Below are positions 25,393 through 28,790 of a stretch of DNA of 28,790 nucleotides, piece after piece (the first letter of the stretch is position 1; every line of letters starts with the position of its first letter). The position numbers and the translations under genes are program-made. Location of the stretch: the NCBI GenBank assembly GCA_030151885.1, contig JASLCG010000085.1, positions 1-28,790 of the forward strand. Reading direction: 5' to 3'. The notes under the pieces were generated by a model that had not been told where the DNA came from, searched no databases, and worked only from the letters and a program-made list of their open reading frames with translations. This DNA is from Bacteroides sp. (GTDB taxonomy: Bacteria > Bacteroidota > Bacteroidia > Bacteroidales > Bacteroidaceae).

Positions 25393-28300
25393 TTAGAATT
25401 GAAGGTTAAGACCAAAAGATAAAATTCTTGCAGGAACGAATGCGTTTTGGTTAGTACCACTATAAGATTGTGTAGGCGTCATTCCTCTTTTTGCAGTAAA
25501 TGTATGTACATTCTCTACAGACATATTAACAGAAAGTCTTGAAAAGTCTATTTTTTTAATAATGTCTCTAGGTATTGTATAGCTAACGTTTATGTTTTTT
25601 ATTGTTACATAGTTACCATTAATTAAGAATCTATCAGAAGTTGTATTAACATCATTACTGGTTGCATAATCTACTCTAGGAGTTCCATTGTACCAAATAC
25701 GATTTTCGCTATCCTTTGTCATACCTTCTGGTGTTCCGTTCCAAGACTTCGCTACATCTCTGTGTATAGCAGAAGGGTTTGAAGTAACACCCATTAATGA
25801 CATGTAGTTATAATCTAAAATCTTATTTCCTACTCCATAAGTAATTAAAGTAGATAGTGTTAAATCCTTCCAAGTAACGCTTGTGTTGAAGCTACCATAC
25901 CATTTAGGCATTGCAGATCCACTCCAGTCTCTAACACCATAAGTTGTTTTATAGGTATATTCTTGACCATTAATAACTGTACCATTTCCTCCGATAGCTG
26001 TTTTACCAGGAGCTTTGTTTGCAGGGTCCACATAATATTTATCAGAGTCTATCTTATACAGGGCTCTACCATTCATCTGGTCAACACCAACATATTGGTA
26101 TAACCAGTAGTCATATACGCCACCTCCTTCAACAAATTTTTTGGTTCCACTGATGATACCATTTTCTCTGTTTTCTTCAGGAAGTTTAATAATTTTATTC
26201 TTAATGTACGTTCCATTCATTCCTAGATTCCATCTCCAATCTTTGGTTTTGATGATATCTACATCAGCATTAATTTCAAAACCTCTGTTTGATACAGTTC
26301 CGATATTCCTAGAAACAATAGCTTCTAGATTACTACCACTAGTTCCTCCACTAGAAAGAGGTAAGTTAACGTCAAATAACAGGTCTTTAGAACGTTTGTC
26401 GAAATACTCTAAAGAGAAGTTTACTCTATCATAAACTCTTCCTTCTAGTGCAATACCAATTGATTGAGTCTTTTCCCATTTTAGACCCATATTTGGATTC
26501 TGAGATAGGTAGGATGCACCCAAGTTATTATTCTGAGATATTGTATATAGTTCTCTATAACCATATCTTCCAATAGAAGCATCATTACCAACCTCACCAT
26601 AGGAGATACGTAATTTTAGATCATTTATAACTGGAAGTAGTGATTGCATAAACTCTTCTTTAGAGATCATCCAGCTACCACCAACAGACCAGAAGTTCCC
26701 CCATCTGTTGTCTTTGTAGAATTTAGAAGAACCATCACGACGGAAAGAAAACTCGCCATAATATCTCTCTGCATAGTTATATCTAATACGGCTTAGGTAA
26801 CTTTCTGTTCTGTAATCTGTTTGATAGTCGTACAGAGAGTTTACTTGTGTAAAGTTATTCAACCAAATATTATCAGAGAAAACTTGGTTTGTTTTAAAGC
26901 CATATAAGTATGTATAAATGTCTTTATAACTTTCGTGTCCTACCAATATATTAACATGGTGTTTCTCTGCAAAGAGTCTATTCCAATCTAGGTGTTGTTG
27001 GAAAGTGTACTCTTTTCTTTTAGTAATTGTTCTACTTGATCGTCCTAGTCCTTTACCATCACCAATAATAGCATTGTCATATCTTTGATTTTCAGCGTTA
27101 GAAAGGTACATAGATCCTTTTAATGTGAATGTAAAGTCTTTTAAAAACTTGAATTCGCCATATAATTGAGAGTTAATTGTATTTCGAATAATTTTATCCG
27201 AGTTTAACAAACTCTCCCAAATAATATGTCTGCCGTTATTTTGTGGTCGCCCATTTGCTCCACCACTATCATAGATTTTATCTCCATGCTTATCGAGTAC
27301 ATATTCTCCAGTAGCAGGATCGTGAAGGTGTACAGGGTATATAGGTGCCATATAACGAGCAAAGTTAAATGGGTTTGCAAACGCATTACTACTACCTGTA
27401 TCACCAGTTGTAACGTTCTTGTTTTGATGACTAGCACTTAGGTTTATACCAGTTTTGAACCAAGGTTTTACAGCTAAGTTGACATTACCTCTTGCAGTTA
27501 ATCGTTGGAAATCTGATGATTTGATATATCCTTTCTCATCAAGATAGTTTACAGACATATAGTAGTCGGCTTTATTGGAAGCTCCACTGCCACTCATATT
27601 GTACTCTTGTCTATGTCCATATCTTTCAAGAGGTTTATACCAATCTAAATCTCCCTTATATCCAGGGCGAATTTGAGCGTCAGAAACCATTTTACCATTT
27701 TCATCAAAAAGCCCATTGTTAGGTTTGTTAAAGATATTGTATCCTACAACATCAATAAGGTTTTCACTAGCTAGTCTATTGGCTTCATTTTCCGAGTACT
27801 TTTGAGTAAGATAGTTCTTATATCCTAATCGCATTGTCTCCATCCACTCTTTAGTACCCATTCTTTCGTACTCTTTAATTCCTCTTTCGTAAATACCTTG
27901 GTTAATATTTACGTTAAAGTTGATACGGTCACCTTTACCTTTTTTTGTTGTAATAAGGATTACTCCATTAGCAGCTTTGTTACCAAAAAGAGCAGCAGAT
28001 GCAGCATCTTTAAGTACCGAAAGGCTCTCAATATCATTTGGGTTGATATCGGCAATACTACCTTGATATGGTACGCCATCCAAAACGAATAATGGGGAGT
28101 TTACACCATTAATAGAGCTAAAACCACGGATACGTATATCTGCTGATGCGCCAGGCTCACCATAAGAGCTATTTACCTGGATTCCAGATGAAGCTCCTTC
28201 TAGAACAGACGATACAGAAGATATCGGTCTTTGTTCAATCTTTTTTGCATCTATACTTGAAATAGCACCAGTTACTGACGCTTTAGTTTGGGCACCATAG

Positions 28301-28632
28301 GCTCCTTGAACTACTATTTCATCAAGTAAATGGGTGTCTTCTTCAAGTAAAATTTTGTAAGGGTTAAATTGGATAGCTAAGTTTTGAGTAATCATACCCA
28401 CATAGCTAACCTCGATTTGTTTTGCACTCTCTGGAACATTTGCGATAGAGAAATTTCCATATACATCGGTAATAGTGCCGACAGATGTTCCTTTTACTAT
28501 AATACTTGCACCTATAACAGGATCGTTTGTGCCTTCTGTAAGAACAACTCCTTTAATGGATCTGTTCTGAGCAGATACTGCACCCCACGAAAGTATCATA
28601 ATTGTTAATAATATAAATTTAATTTGTTTCAT
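25393..28632 (-). CDS. SusC/RagA-family TonB-dependent transporter (second pair)
   Basis: A 1079-residue outer-membrane importer. Signal peptide 1-21 (VSA|QN); carboxypeptidase-regulatory-like domain about 24-98 (KGVVLTEGTNDPVIGASIIV); then LLDEIVVQGAYG (102-113), plug about 115-235 with LEGASSGIQV and ADIRIRGFSSINGVNSPLFVLDGVPY, and the barrel ending ILSFGLNLQF. Unlike the SusC at 9875 it has no STN domain, and no sigma/anti-sigma pair is visible beside it. Control must lie elsewhere, possibly to the right of the window, of which only 158 leader bases are present. It is transcribed with the SusD 12 bases downstream. The substrate is unknown. Confidence 0.96.
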   Translation of the reverse strand: MKQIKFILLTIMILSWGAVSAQNRSIKGVVLTEGTNDPVIGASIIVKGTSVGTITDVYGNFSIANVPESAKQIEVSYVGMITQNLAIQFNPYKILLEEDTHLLDEIVVQGAYGAQTKASVTGAISSIDAKKIEQRPISSVSSVLEGASSGIQVNSSYGEPGASADIRIRGFSSINGVNSPLFVLDGVPYQGSIADINPNDIESLSVLKDAASAALFGNKAANGVILITTKKGKGDRINFNVNINQGIYERGIKEYERMGTKEWMETMRLGYKNYLTQKYSENEANRLASENLIDVVGYNIFNKPNNGLFDENGKMVSDAQIRPGYKGDLDWYKPLERYGHRQEYNMSGSGASNKADYYMSVNYLDEKGYIKSSDFQRLTARGNVNLAVKPWFKTGINLSASHQNKNVTTGDTGSSNAFANPFNFARYMAPIYPVHLHDPATGEYVLDKHGDKIYDSGGANGRPQNNGRHIIWESLLNSDKIIRNTINSQLYGEFKFLKDFTFTLKGSMYLSNAENQRYDNAIIGDGKGLGRSSRTITKRKEYTFQQHLDWNRLFAEKHHVNILVGHESYKDIYTYLYGFKTNQVFSDNIWLNNFTQVNSLYDYQTDYRTESYLSRIRYNYAERYYGEFSFRRDGSSKFYKDNRWGNFWSVGGSWMISKEEFMQSLLPVINDLKLRISYGEVGNDASIGRYGYRELYTISQNNNLGASYLSQNPNMGLKWEKTQSIGIALEGRVYDRVNFSLEYFDKRSKDLLFDVNLPLSSGGTSGSNLEAIVSRNIGTVSNRGFEINADVDIIKTKDWRWNLGMNGTYIKNKIIKLPEENRENGIISGTKKFVEGGGVYDYWLYQYVGVDQMNGRALYKIDSDKYYVDPANKAPGKTAIGGNGTVINGQEYTYKTTYGVRDWSGSAMPKWYGSFNTSVTWKDLTLSTLITYGVGNKILDYNYMSLMGVTSNPSAIHRDVAKSWNGTPEGMTKDSENRIWYNGTPRVDYATSNDVNTTSDRFLINGNYVTIKNINVSYTIPRDIIKKIDFSRLSVNMSVENVHTFTAKRGMTPTQSYSGTNQNAFVPARILSFGLNLQF

Positions 28633-28790
28633 GGAAAGAGTTTTAAGGTTGTTGATTATTATTTGTAATAAAACTTTATTTAACTAAATAACTGAAAATA
28701 AGTTACAATGTTTACATTAATTTACTATTTAACATTTTGACAAATAGTCATAATCTTTGGTGTTTATTAAATTAAATAATTTATTATGTG

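Noticed and set aside
8014..28632. The two SusCD pairs as a recent tandem duplication
   Set aside because: The SusC proteins differ in architecture (STN present or absent) and the SusD proteins differ in length and ending; they are distant family members.
1..28790. CRISPR arrays, insertion sequences, integrases or prophage
   Set aside because: No regularly spaced repeats, transposase or integrase motifs, or terminal inverted repeats with target duplications were seen. The partial tRNA at the left edge is not followed by an integrase.

Overview
The window is about 28.8 kb of A+T-rich DNA from a member of the Bacteroidota, most likely order Bacteroidales. The evidence is two SusC/SusD pairs, an ECF sigma/FecR-type anti-sigma couple, many lipoproteins with a short leader ending in Cys, few Shine-Dalgarno sites, and several matches to the Bacteroides -7 promoter consensus TAnnTTTG. 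The composition would suit a low-G+C Bacteroides-like or Dysgonomonas-like genome, but the genus cannot be fixed from the sequence alone. No phage genes, transposases, IS ends or CRISPR arrays are visible.

Layout. Positions 1-66 hold the 5' part of a tRNA-Arg(ACG), minus strand, cut by the window edge. A patatin-like phospholipase fused to an outer-membrane barrel (367-2667, minus) follows, then a small plus-strand lipoprotein (3064-3525). Next comes a minus-strand pair: a LiaF-like/DUF5668 membrane protein and a membrane-anchored LytTR regulator (5329-3661).

The centre (15209-5620, minus) is a compact polysaccharide utilisation locus (PUL). In transcription order it runs ECF sigma factor, FecR-type anti-sigma factor, SusC with an N-terminal STN signalling domain, SusD, a small surface-type lipoprotein, and a GH110 alpha-1,3-galactosidase. 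The GH110 assignment rests on a beta-helix protein with an Asp at 305 and an Asp pair at 328/329, spaced as I remember the family's catalytic residues. Diverging from the sigma gene are two plus-strand hypotheticals (15619-16107, 16273-16671) and then a serine-type S1 sulfatase (17335-18870). A reasonable reading is that sugar bound by SusCD is sensed through the STN domain, the anti-sigma protein and the sigma factor. The GH110 would remove terminal alpha-1,3-galactose and the sulfatase would remove sulfate from related glycans such as mucin-type or algal sulfated galactans. Co-regulation of the sulfatase is inferred, not shown.

The right part holds a ROK-family sugar kinase (minus), an unrecognised one-TM protein (plus), a DUF4184 membrane protein and a lipoprotein (minus), and a DUF5009/HGSNAT-like membrane acyltransferase (plus). 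It ends with a second SusC/SusD pair without STN domain or enzymes (28632-23812, minus).

The main item beyond routine annotation is a strong hairpin with a T-tract on the plus strand in the anti-sigma/susC gap. It is antisense to the PUL and fits the 3' end of a short RNA covering the susC start, like the DonS-type RNAs that repress some Bacteroides PULs. Other items are a membrane-tethered LytTR regulator next to a LiaF-like protein, a 40-bp perfect palindrome that is both terminator and the 3' end of a coding region, and two start codons that should be moved from TTG to ATG.
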